DNA of 33,716 bases, from assembly GCA_025456145.1 (NCBI GenBank), contig JALOLD010000042.1:1-33716 (forward strand), written 5' to 3'. The stretch comes from Thermoanaerobaculales bacterium. Lineage in GTDB: Bacteria > Acidobacteriota > Thermoanaerobaculia > Thermoanaerobaculales > Sulfomarinibacteraceae. Positions 13,985-21,894 of this stretch are shown here, in pieces. The translations under genes and the position numbers were made by a program. The notes under the pieces are model-generated. The model saw only the letters and a list, made by a program, of their open reading frames with translations, was not told the origin of the DNA and ran no database searches. The first letter of the stretch is position 1; every line of letters begins with the position of its first letter.

Positions 13985-15684
13985 CAACGCCACGATCGTG
14001 CGCGGCTGGAATCGCCCTCGTCCTGCTGTGTGTCGCCGCGGGTCGAGCGGTCCCTGAGGAGGCAGAGACGGTCGCGGGATATTCCGCCGAGGAGGCCCTG
14101 CGCCTCGGCACGCGAATGTACCGGGAGGGGCTCCTCCCGTCGGGCGAGCCGATGAGGGCGATGGTGTCGGAGGACATCGAGGTCGACGGCTCGATGTTCA
14201 GCTGCCAGAGCTGCCACCTCCGCAGCGGGCGAGGGTCGCTCGAGAGCACGGTGATCACGCTTCCCACCTGTGCTTCGTGGCTGTACAAACCACTCGTCGG
14301 CAGAGAGATGAGGCCGGAGTCCGAGGCCAGGCTGCCGGACCGCCTCAACCCGCCGCCCTTCCGAGAGGCCTACACCGACCGCCTTGTGGGCCGCGCGATC
14401 TGGGTCGGCAAGGACCCCAACGACCGCGAGCTGAGCTGGGTCATGCCCCGCTACAAGCTGTCGACCCGCGACATGGAGATCCTGGTCTATTACCTGAAGC
14501 ACCTGTCGGCCGAGTTCTCGCCCGGGGTCGACGATACGACCCTCCGTTTCGCCACCGTGGTCGCCGGCGAGGTCAACCGCACGGACCGCGATGCCATGGT
14601 CCTGACCCTGCAGGCGATCGTCCGCGACCGCAACAGCCAGACCCGCCACGAGGAGCGTCGCGCACAGCACGGGCCGTTCAACATGGAGGAGCTCTACAAC
14701 CCGTACCGCCGCTACTCCCTGGCGGTCTGGGAGCTCCAGGGGGACCCGTCCACCTGGGACGCGCAGCTCGAGGACCACTACAACGAGGCGCCGGTGTTTG
14801 CGTTGCTGGGCGGGATCACCTCCGGAGAGTGGGCGCCGATCCACGACTTCTGCGAGCGGCGGCAGATTCCCGCACTGCTCCCGATCACCGACTTCCCGAA
14901 GCTGTCGGACACCGACTGGTACACGGTCTATTTTTCAAAGAGCTACTTCCAGGAGGGGGAGACCGCCGCGCGGTTCCTCGAACGGTTCGAGGCCGTGGTG
15001 AAAGACGCTCCGGTCGTCCAAGTCCGGCGAGACCGTCGCGCCGGTCGCGATGCCGCCGCCGGTTTCAACGCAGCGAGATCGTCGAGGGGGCTGAAGGCGC
15101 CGACCGAGCTCGTGGTCGAGCCCGACCGTCCAATCGACAAGGAGTTCTGGGAACGGCTCGTCGCCAGCCACCCGGGCGCCGTGCTGGCGCTCTGGCTGGA
15201 GCCGGCGGACGTGGGCGATCTCGCGACCCTCGCCGCTGTCGAGCCTCGTCCGCCAGCCGTGGTGCTGTCTCTCAGCCTGCTCGAGGACCAGGGGGACGTC
15301 CTGCCGGCCCAGGTGCGCCCGTTCGCCTACCTCACCTATCCGTACTCGCTCCCGGAGGATGTCGGCCGCTCGCGGCTGGCGGTCGAGAGCTGGTTGCGCG
15401 CCAAGGGACTCCCGGTCACCAACTTCCGAATCCAGACCAAGACCTACTTCCTGGGCTGGATGCTGGCCGCCTCGGTCAAGCGGATGCGGGACGACTTTTA
15501 CCGCGACTACTTCCTCGACGTGATGGACATGATGCGCGACGAGTACTACTCGATCGGCGCGGTCTACCCCAGGTTGAGCTTCGGGCCGGGGCAGCGTTAC
15601 GCCTCGAAGGGCTGCTACGTCGTCCAGCTCGGCGACGGCGACCCGCCGGCACTGGTCAAGCGGAGCGACTGGGTCATCCACTGA
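13981..15684 (+). CDS. Cytochrome c fused to a periplasmic-binding-protein-like domain
   Basis: The product is 567 residues. A signal peptide (about 1-23) leads to a monohaem cytochrome c domain with FSCQSCHLRSGRGS (Cys75, Cys78, His79). A likely axial Met is Met155 in WVMPRYKLSTRDMEILVYYL. From about residue 185 the protein resembles type I periplasmic binding proteins of the branched-chain amino-acid family: FATVVAGEVNRTDRDAM, then PVFALLGGITSGEWAPIHDF and IPALLPITDF. It ends in a second lobe with LGWMLAASVKRM. Such proteins are often annotated as cytochrome c/ABC substrate-binding hybrids, yet no matching permease is nearby. It is the last gene of the operon and overlaps SCO by 4 nt (ATGA). 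A redox-linked ligand sensor or an electron carrier docking to a partner are both possible. Confidence 0.8.
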   Translation: MTTPRSCAAGIALVLLCVAAGRAVPEEAETVAGYSAEEALRLGTRMYREGLLPSGEPMRAMVSEDIEVDGSMFSCQSCHLRSGRGSLESTVITLPTCASWLYKPLVGREMRPESEARLPDRLNPPPFREAYTDRLVGRAIWVGKDPNDRELSWVMPRYKLSTRDMEILVYYLKHLSAEFSPGVDDTTLRFATVVAGEVNRTDRDAMVLTLQAIVRDRNSQTRHEERRAQHGPFNMEELYNPYRRYSLAVWELQGDPSTWDAQLEDHYNEAPVFALLGGITSGEWAPIHDFCERRQIPALLPITDFPKLSDTDWYTVYFSKSYFQEGETAARFLERFEAVVKDAPVVQVRRDRRAGRDAAAGFNAARSSRGLKAPTELVVEPDRPIDKEFWERLVASHPGAVLALWLEPADVGDLATLAAVEPRPPAVVLSLSLLEDQGDVLPAQVRPFAYLTYPYSLPEDVGRSRLAVESWLRAKGLPVTNFRIQTKTYFLGWMLAASVKRMRDDFYRDYFLDVMDMMRDEYYSIGAVYPRLSFGPGQRYASKGCYVVQLGDGDPPALVKRSDWVIH

Positions 15685-15825
15685 CCCTGGTCCCGCTGCC
15701 GGGGCTGGTCACGGCGGTGGCCGACTCGGAGACGCTTGGAGATTCCCCAGGCACCGACTGTCCATGCTGGGAACAGCGAGGATCCGGGCTTCAGGAGTCA
15801 CAGTCGGCGAAACCGAGGCTGGCAT

Positions 15826-15839
15826 GTGATGTGTCTCAC
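15826..15839. promoter_or_regulatory. CRP/FNR-like site TGTGA-N6-TCAC (site 3)
   Basis: GTGATGTGTCTCAC, preceded by T, matches nine of ten positions of the CRP half-site pair TGTGA-N6-TCACA. It has the same spacing as sites 1 and 2. It overlaps the first TGTCTCA heptamer of the adjacent array, about 275 bp upstream of the sigma-54-type promoter. Confidence 0.5.
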
Positions 15840-15873
15840 TGTCTCATCGGCGTGAAGAAACACCGGTGAGACA
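15832..15873. promoter_or_regulatory. TGTCTCA heptamer array / long stem-loop
   Basis: The heptamer TGTCTCA occurs at 15832-15838 and 15840-15846 as direct repeats 8 bp apart, and inverted (TGAGACA) at 15867-15873. As RNA, 15840-15873 folds into a 10-bp stem (one T-G wobble), a 2-nt bulge, three more pairs and an AAGAAA loop. As DNA it looks like a two- or three-site binding array, suitable for an enhancer-binding activator upstream of the sigma-54-type promoter. It could alternatively terminate the upstream operon, but there is no T-run after it. Confidence 0.5.
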
Positions 15874-16099
15874 CCGGGTCGCCGATCGTCGCCTCGGTGA
15901 TAAGTAGCCGCAACGAAGACAACTTAATCGTCGCAACGCGCCATGACGGAGCGCCGGGACAACGGTGGAGTCCCGCCACAGGCTCTCGGATCTCTGATCG
16001 ACGAGACGGCGGTCGATGTGTTGGTCGCCACCGGGTTTGACCGACTAACCCTCTAGATTTAAGTGAGTTAATCATCGGTCGTCGGCGTGCTGGTGGAGT
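15874..16099. other. Intergenic stretch between heptamer array and sigma-54-type promoter
   Basis: These 226 bp are notably less GC-rich than the flanks, with TTAAGTGAGTTAA near 16059-16071 and a possible TTGACC -35-like element at 16037. No gene or strong hairpin is seen. Low GC and position suggest an upstream control region where DNA bending or looping could occur. Confidence 0.35.
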
Positions 16100-16115
16100 T
16101 GGCACGCATCGTGCT
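16100..16115 (+). promoter_or_regulatory. Sigma-54 (RpoN)-type -24/-12 promoter
   Basis: TGGCACGCATCGTGCT has the invariant GG (16101-16102) and GC (16113-16114) separated by exactly 10 bp. It matches the consensus YTGGCACG-N4-TTGCW at all but one of the informative positions. Predicted transcription start is near 16126, giving a leader of about 210 nt before the giant beta-helix gene. It should drive the beta-helix/multicopper-oxidase operon under an enhancer-binding activator. Confidence 0.6.
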
Positions 16116-16169
16116 TCAGACGCCAGCAGATTTCGACTCCGAACCGAGTTCAGAGGAGGAGAGACGAGG

Positions 16170-16340
16170 ATGTTTGGATTCTCCGAGCGAGATGATTTCG
16201 AGAACGGGTCTCGTTTACCAGTCCCGGAACCATCACGCCAGCCAACAGCCCAGACGACAACCGACAGGAGGTGTTCGATGCGTCCGACGGCCGAAACCTA
16301 TCGAATCCATGACGTGACGACGAGGGAGGAGTCTCCATGA
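16170..16340 (+). CDS. Possible 56-residue leader ORF coupled to the giant gene
   Basis: ATG at 16170 follows a purine-rich GGAGGAGAG. The frame runs 56 codons to a TGA (16338-16340) that overlaps the ATG of the giant gene (ATGA). Inside it, in the same frame, a perfect AGGAGG (16266-16271) sits six bases before a second ATG at 16278. The peptide (starting MFGFSERDDFENGSRLP, ending TREESP) is hydrophilic, has no signal and no family I recognise. Third-position GC is clearly lower than in neighbouring genes, which argues against an ordinary conserved protein and fits a regulatory leader peptide or a chance frame. The three ribosome-site/ATG pairs in 170 bp are the strongest support. Confidence 0.4.
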   Translation: MFGFSERDDFENGSRLPVPEPSRQPTAQTTTDRRCSMRPTAETYRIHDVTTREESP

Positions 16341-19300
16341 GCACCCAGGTCCTTGACGTTCGACGCACCCGCGGACCCGGCCTGGCGGCCGCGGCGGCCG
16401 GTGCCTTGCTGCTGGCCATCGCATTGGCGCCGGTGACGGTGCAAGCGGTCGACCTTCCGCCGGCCATCACGATTGTCGGCGTCGCGCCGGACGGCGCCGA
16501 AAGCGATTTGACCGGTACCGATTACCGCTGGCTGATCGAGCAGGACAAGACATACCACGTCCAGACCCTGCCCAACGGCGCGGCCAACCCGACCACCTTC
16601 GACCCCAACTGGGATCAGCTCAACGATGGTCAGCCAGGTGGCGAGACCTTGTCGGTCGGCTTCCACCAGAGCTACATGCCGGTGGTGGCCAAGGGCTGCG
16701 GTGGAACCGACGGAGCGTGGCAGGCGGCCGCGGCATGCAACGAGGTCGCGATCCCGACCCTGGCCGCGAACACCCACTACTTCGTTTCGGTGGTGCCACG
16801 ATCGGGCTACTCGATCGGCGGCGCGGGCTTCAAGACCGACGGGTCGGGAAATATCCCGGCGACCACGGTCTATGTCAACGAGCACCCGCTCGAGACGGCC
16901 CAGATCACGATCCTGATCTTCCACGACAACGCACCGATCAACAACGCCCCCGATCTCCCCACCGAGGATCCCAACCAGCCAGGTGGCACACCCATGGACG
17001 GGTTCTCGATCATCGTCGAGGACGCGGGCGGTCGCTATGGCGCTTCGGCCGGCGTGCAGTCGCAGGACGCCTTCGGCAACCCGCTCGGCACGACCTACGA
17101 CGCGATGGGCAACGTGACCGGCTACCAGCCCCTCATCACCGGTCCGGACGGCCGGTTGACGATCAAGAACCTGGCGCCCGGCAAGTACGGCATCTCGGCG
17201 ATCCCGCCGGCCGGCCAGGGCTGGCAGCAGACCGCCACCATCGAGGGCACCAAGGTCATCGACGCCTGGGTCAAGTCCGGCGAGCCGCCGTTCTTCGCCG
17301 AGTTCGGCCCCCCGGGCTTCCACGTCTTCATCGGCTTCGTCAAGGAGTTCGACGCGATCCCGGGCGGTGGCACCGCCACCCTCGAGGGGACCGTCGTCAA
17401 CAACCACATGTCCCGGCCGCCGAACTACGCCTTCTACAACGGCGCCTGCTTCGGCCACACCACCCCGTGGGTCGGGCTCAACGACCTCGCGGTCGGTATC
17501 GGCAACGGTGTCTACGCGGCGCCGACCGACGAGAACTGCGGCTTTTCGATCCCCGACGTCCCGGACGGTAACTACCAGCTCGTGGTCTGGGACTCGAACC
17601 TCGACCTGATCTTCGCCATGTTCGGCGTGACGATTCAGGGCGGCCAGTGCATCTCGACCCCGAGCGGCTCGTGCAACCTCGGCGAGGTGCCGGTCTTCCA
17701 GTGGTTCCACCGCTCCGAGCACCGGGTCTTCGACGACGACAACGCCAACGGCATGTGGGACGCCGACGAGGGCCCGAGCGCCATCGAGACCGGCTTCAAC
17801 ATCCGCTGGCGTGACGGCGCCATCTACCAGGGCAACGTCTCCGACGGAGTCGGCGCGTTCACCTTCGACCAGGTCTTCCCGTTCTTCAGCTGGCTGGTCG
17901 CCGAGGTCGACTTCGTCCGCAATCAGGCCACTGGGGTGACGGTGGTGGTCGACAACGGCGGGCCGATCCTCCCCGCCTACGTGCCGGCGCCGTTGGATGA
18001 TGACGACGCGACCTTTGGCGGGGCGATCGCGCCGCAGAATCAGTTGACCCCCGCCACGGGACCCGGCACGGAGAACAACATCTACCGCGTCGAGACCGGC
18101 CCGGTGCTGCTCGAGGGCTTCCAGGGCTTCATCGGTCAGACCAACGCCTTCCTCTGGGGCAAGCGCCACTACCCCGACATCGCCCCCGGCATCGCCGGCA
18201 ACGGCGGAATCTCCGGCATGGTGATGTACGCGGTGACCCGCGCCGAGAACGACCCCGAGCTCGCCGCGGGCGAGCCGTGGGAGCCGGGCGTTCCCGGCGT
18301 CACGGTCAACCTCTACGAGTCACTTGGCGTCGATGAGATCACCGGCGTCGCCACCAAGGGCGCCCTGCTCGCATCGACCGAGACCGACAGCTGGGACGCC
18401 GCGCTCCCGACCGGCTGCAAGTACGGTGACGATGGCGTCCCGTTCATGTTCTCGCCCGACGGGACCACCTTCTACGAGCAGGACTGCTGGGACGGTCTGC
18501 GGATGTTCAACCAGGCGCGACCGGCGGTCTTCGACGGCGGCTATGCCTTCGGTCCCGATATCGACTGCCCCGGCGGCGTCTGCCCGTGGTGGGTCAACCA
18601 GAGCGATGCAGATCCCAACGTCGGCACCATGAAGGCCGGCGAGTACATCGTCGAGATCGTGCCGCCCGCGGGCTACGAGATCATCAAGCCCGAGGACAAA
18701 AACGTCGACTTCGGCGACGAGTACGTCCCGGCGCCCGAGCTGCTGCCCCCGCCCTGCGTGGGCCCGCTGCACACCGTGCCGGAGTTCCTGACCCTGTTCC
18801 CGGACGACGGGATCCCGGCGCCCTTTGCCGGCGAAGACGTGCCGCTCTGCGACAGCAAGCTCGTCACCGTGTCCACCGGCGGCAACGCGGCCGCCGACTT
18901 CTGGGTCTTCACCGAGGTCCCGGTAGCCGCGCACGGTCTCGGTTTCATCCTCGACGACACCCAGAACGAGTTCGACCCGAACTCCCCCAACTTCGGCGAG
19001 AAGTACGCGCCGCCGTTCGTCCCGGTGACGGTCCGAGACTTCACCGGCCGGATCATCCACAAGACCCTGTCCGACCAGTACGGGCTCTACAACTTCCTCG
19101 CGCCGTCGACCATCACGGCCAACCTGCCGCAGCCGAGCGGCATGTCGCCGAACATGCTGACGGCCTGTATGAACGACCCGGGTGACGACCCGCTCAACCC
19201 GGATCCCAACTGGAACCAGCAGTACAGCACGTTCTGCTACACGCTACAGTACATGCCGGGTACCACGACCTATCTTGACACCCCGATTGTTCCGGTGGCG

Positions 19301-21823
19301 TCGTTCACCGGTCCGGACCAGTTCCCGCTCGACTGCGAGTACGCCGATGGGACGCCGAGGATCGACCAGGCATCGGTCCTGAGCAACGGCGCCGGCGGCG
19401 GACCCTACATCCCGACCTACCAGGTGACAAGCGGCCCACAGGCGGGTCGCGGCACCTTCGTCGACGGCACCCACACCATCGAGATCAGCTCGATGGGCGC
19501 CAGCGCGGTCCAGAACCCCGACTACTGCAACCCTGCCGCCGGCGCCTGCGCCGCCGGCGCCGACACCGTCAACAAGTTCATCACCCGCGACTTCGGATTC
19601 GGCGCCACTGCCGGGACGGTGACCCTGGGTGATCTCGGCGCTCTCACGTGCACCTGGGGCGATCCGATCAGCTGCACGATCCTCGACGGGACCCGCGTCG
19701 GTCCGGTCGGCTCGATGGGTGGCCGCCAGCTCACGGTGAGCCGCGGCGACAACTTCCGCTCGACGGTCGCCGGCGTCACGGTTCAAGTGGGCCTGCGCAA
19801 CGGCGCCAATGTGATCCCGGTCCTGGCGACCGGGTCGATCCAAGCTGCCATCGATTCGGCTGGTACGAACGACCTGATCCTGGTCCAGCCGGGTCAGTAC
19901 AACGAGATGGTCGTCATGTGGAAGCCGGTCCAGCTCCAGGGCTGGGGCGAGGGCTCGACGACCATCAACGCCGTCAAGGCGCCGGCTGACAAGCTCGACA
20001 CCTGGCGCGGCCTGGTCGCAGGTCTGATTGCGGCAGGCGAGATCGATCTCCTGCCCGGTCAGGAGGTGGGACCCGGCAACCCCGAGCCCACCACCCTGTG
20101 GACCGAGGAGGGCGCCGGCGTGCTGGTGCTCGCGGCCCAGGGGGACTTCAACGTCGCCAGTAATCGCGGCGCCCGCATCGACGGCTTCACCATCAAGAGC
20201 GCCGACACCGGAGGCGGGATCATCGCCAACGGCTACACCGACTACCTGCAGATCTCGAACAACCGGATCTCGAACAACAGCGGCTTCTACGGCGGCGGTA
20301 TCCGGGTCGGTCACCCGATCCTGACCGACTTTGACAACCTCGCGTACATCGACGCCGACAACGACTTCGTGTCGATCCACCACAACCAGGTGGTGTTCAA
20401 CGGCGGCCTCGGCGGCGCCGGCGGCGGCATCTCGATGTGCACGGGCTCGGACTCTTACGCGGTCACCCAGAACTGGGTGTGCGGCAACTTCTCGGCCGCC
20501 AACGGCGGCGGCATCGGCCACATCGGTTACAGCGACGGCCAGTGGGTGCTCGGTCCCGGCAGCGGCAACAACCGCCCGTGGATTCTCGAGAACGCACCTC
20601 TCATCGCCGACAACGTGGTGATCTTCAACGAGAGCTTCCTCCAGGGACAGACGGTCTCGGGCGGCGGCATCTACATCGGCGGCGCGCCGCCCCTCACGGT
20701 GGGCGGGCTGAGCCCAGGCGCCGGAAACGTCAAGGTGCTGCGGAACCTGATCCAGGGCAACTCGGCCGGGGCCGGCGACGGCGGTGGCATCCGTCTCGCC
20801 ATGGTCAACGGCGATGACGTGGCGGCCAACCCGACCAACCAGCCGCGCCGCAACGGCAACCAGGGACAGAACGACCCCCTGCCGTGGTACGCGGTGGAGG
20901 TCTTCAACAACATGATCGTCGACAACGTGGCGGGTCTGGCCGGCGGCGGTGCGTCGCTGCAGGATGCGGTCTCGGTCAGGCTCCGCAGCAACACCATCGC
21001 CAACAACGACAGCCTGGCGACCGCGGGCGAGGCCTTCGCCCCCGGAAGCCCCAACCAGTCGACGCCGCAGCCCGGCGCGGGCATCGTGTCCCGTGGTCAC
21101 TCGGCGGCGCTGCTCGCCGCATCGGGCAACGTGGGCACCTCCTCGAGCCCGAGCTCGTTCGACAACAACATCATCTGGCAGAACCGGCAGTTCTTCTTCT
21201 GGGTCGACACGACGTCGGGCTGCACCCCGGGCGACCCGGGCTGCACCTCGACCTTCGGCTTGTGCCCTGACCTCGGCGGCGGCCTCGCCTGTCCGGGCGG
21301 CAATGCCGTGGTGTACGACGACCTCGGGGTGATCGGCGCCGCGGGCTGCCTCGACCCGTCCTACAGCGTTCTCACCGATCTGGATGAGGACATGCCGGTC
21401 TGCAGCTACAACGGGGGGTTGACCAACCTCGCCATCGATCCCATGTTCGTGTCCGGCTACGTCAACGGTGCGCGGTCGGCCATCCTGCAGCCCGAGGTCA
21501 CGACCGGGATCCAGACGCCGGCGGCCTTCGACGAGGGCGGCAACTTCATCCGGCCCGGCTTCGGACCGCTGTCGCTCTACCTGGACGGCGCCCCGAACGA
21601 CGGGGACCCCGGTGTGCTCATCGGCGACTACCACCTCGACATCGGATCACCAGCGGCCGATGTGGACGGCGTCATCGCCGGGGTGTCTCCCGATTACGAC
21701 GGGGACGGCCGCCCGATCGGACTGACCTACGACATCGGCGCCGACGAGGCCGGTGGCAATCTGCGGACACCCGTCGCGGGCCCGCAACCAGAATCCACGT
21801 TCGCGGCGTCGCCAGTCGAGTAA
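16337..21823 (+). CDS. Giant secreted protein: Cna_B/SdrD-like domains plus parallel beta-helix
   Basis: The product is 1828 residues with a Sec signal (about 1-37, AGALLLAIALAPVTVQAVD). The N-terminal two-thirds hold several carboxypeptidase-regulatory/SdrD B-like beta domains (about 220-335 with LTIKNLAPGKYGISAIPP; about 346-435 with CGFSIPDVPDGNYQLVVWD; about 465-545 with FDDDNANGMWDADEG; about 620-900). From about residue 1160 (GSIQAAIDSAGTNDLILVQPG) to about 1700 is a right-handed parallel beta-helix with repeated Asn and Gly-Gly-Gly turns (ISNNRISNNSGFYGGGI). It ends with DGRPIGLTYDIGADEAG. There is no haem or copper motif. It is the first main gene of the sigma-54-type unit and precedes three multicopper-oxidase-like genes, so it may be their surface scaffold. 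GGGAGGAG precedes the ATG. Confidence 0.85.
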   Translation: MSTQVLDVRRTRGPGLAAAAAGALLLAIALAPVTVQAVDLPPAITIVGVAPDGAESDLTGTDYRWLIEQDKTYHVQTLPNGAANPTTFDPNWDQLNDGQPGGETLSVGFHQSYMPVVAKGCGGTDGAWQAAAACNEVAIPTLAANTHYFVSVVPRSGYSIGGAGFKTDGSGNIPATTVYVNEHPLETAQITILIFHDNAPINNAPDLPTEDPNQPGGTPMDGFSIIVEDAGGRYGASAGVQSQDAFGNPLGTTYDAMGNVTGYQPLITGPDGRLTIKNLAPGKYGISAIPPAGQGWQQTATIEGTKVIDAWVKSGEPPFFAEFGPPGFHVFIGFVKEFDAIPGGGTATLEGTVVNNHMSRPPNYAFYNGACFGHTTPWVGLNDLAVGIGNGVYAAPTDENCGFSIPDVPDGNYQLVVWDSNLDLIFAMFGVTIQGGQCISTPSGSCNLGEVPVFQWFHRSEHRVFDDDNANGMWDADEGPSAIETGFNIRWRDGAIYQGNVSDGVGAFTFDQVFPFFSWLVAEVDFVRNQATGVTVVVDNGGPILPAYVPAPLDDDDATFGGAIAPQNQLTPATGPGTENNIYRVETGPVLLEGFQGFIGQTNAFLWGKRHYPDIAPGIAGNGGISGMVMYAVTRAENDPELAAGEPWEPGVPGVTVNLYESLGVDEITGVATKGALLASTETDSWDAALPTGCKYGDDGVPFMFSPDGTTFYEQDCWDGLRMFNQARPAVFDGGYAFGPDIDCPGGVCPWWVNQSDADPNVGTMKAGEYIVEIVPPAGYEIIKPEDKNVDFGDEYVPAPELLPPPCVGPLHTVPEFLTLFPDDGIPAPFAGEDVPLCDSKLVTVSTGGNAAADFWVFTEVPVAAHGLGFILDDTQNEFDPNSPNFGEKYAPPFVPVTVRDFTGRIIHKTLSDQYGLYNFLAPSTITANLPQPSGMSPNMLTACMNDPGDDPLNPDPNWNQQYSTFCYTLQYMPGTTTYLDTPIVPVASFTGPDQFPLDCEYADGTPRIDQASVLSNGAGGGPYIPTYQVTSGPQAGRGTFVDGTHTIEISSMGASAVQNPDYCNPAAGACAAGADTVNKFITRDFGFGATAGTVTLGDLGALTCTWGDPISCTILDGTRVGPVGSMGGRQLTVSRGDNFRSTVAGVTVQVGLRNGANVIPVLATGSIQAAIDSAGTNDLILVQPGQYNEMVVMWKPVQLQGWGEGSTTINAVKAPADKLDTWRGLVAGLIAAGEIDLLPGQEVGPGNPEPTTLWTEEGAGVLVLAAQGDFNVASNRGARIDGFTIKSADTGGGIIANGYTDYLQISNNRISNNSGFYGGGIRVGHPILTDFDNLAYIDADNDFVSIHHNQVVFNGGLGGAGGGISMCTGSDSYAVTQNWVCGNFSAANGGGIGHIGYSDGQWVLGPGSGNNRPWILENAPLIADNVVIFNESFLQGQTVSGGGIYIGGAPPLTVGGLSPGAGNVKVLRNLIQGNSAGAGDGGGIRLAMVNGDDVAANPTNQPRRNGNQGQNDPLPWYAVEVFNNMIVDNVAGLAGGGASLQDAVSVRLRSNTIANNDSLATAGEAFAPGSPNQSTPQPGAGIVSRGHSAALLAASGNVGTSSSPSSFDNNIIWQNRQFFFWVDTTSGCTPGDPGCTSTFGLCPDLGGGLACPGGNAVVYDDLGVIGAAGCLDPSYSVLTDLDEDMPVCSYNGGLTNLAIDPMFVSGYVNGARSAILQPEVTTGIQTPAAFDEGGNFIRPGFGPLSLYLDGAPNDGDPGVLIGDYHLDIGSPAADVDGVIAGVSPDYDGDGRPIGLTYDIGADEAGGNLRTPVAGPQPESTFAASPVE

Positions 21824-21841
21824 CAGCAACCAGCGGCGGCT

Positions 21842-21865
21842 CCCCGCCGGGGCGACCCGGCGGGG
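21842..21865 (+). terminator. Perfect hairpin with GCGA tetraloop between giant gene and first MCO gene
   Basis: CCCCGCCGGG (21842-21851) and CCCGGCGGGG (21856-21865) form a perfect 10-bp stem closed by GCGA, a GNRA-type tetraloop. There is no T-run. In a 71-bp gap within a same-strand gene series it is more likely a partial terminator or mRNA-stabilising element that lowers or separates downstream expression. Confidence 0.6.
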
Positions 21866-21894
21866 GTGCCGACCGACCCTCGAAGGAGTGAGAT

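Noticed and set aside
9646..15684. A nitrous oxide reductase (nos) cluster
   Set aside because: NosL is present, but there is no nosZ, nosD, nosR or NosY-type permease. The transporter is FtsX/LolD-like, so only a general copper-delivery role is claimed.
4566..15928. The 10-mer ACAACTTAAT at both 4566-4575 and 15919-15928 near CRP-like sites
   Set aside because: Distance and orientation relative to the sites differ, and no promoter spacing fits. Probably chance in the AT-richer intergenic parts.
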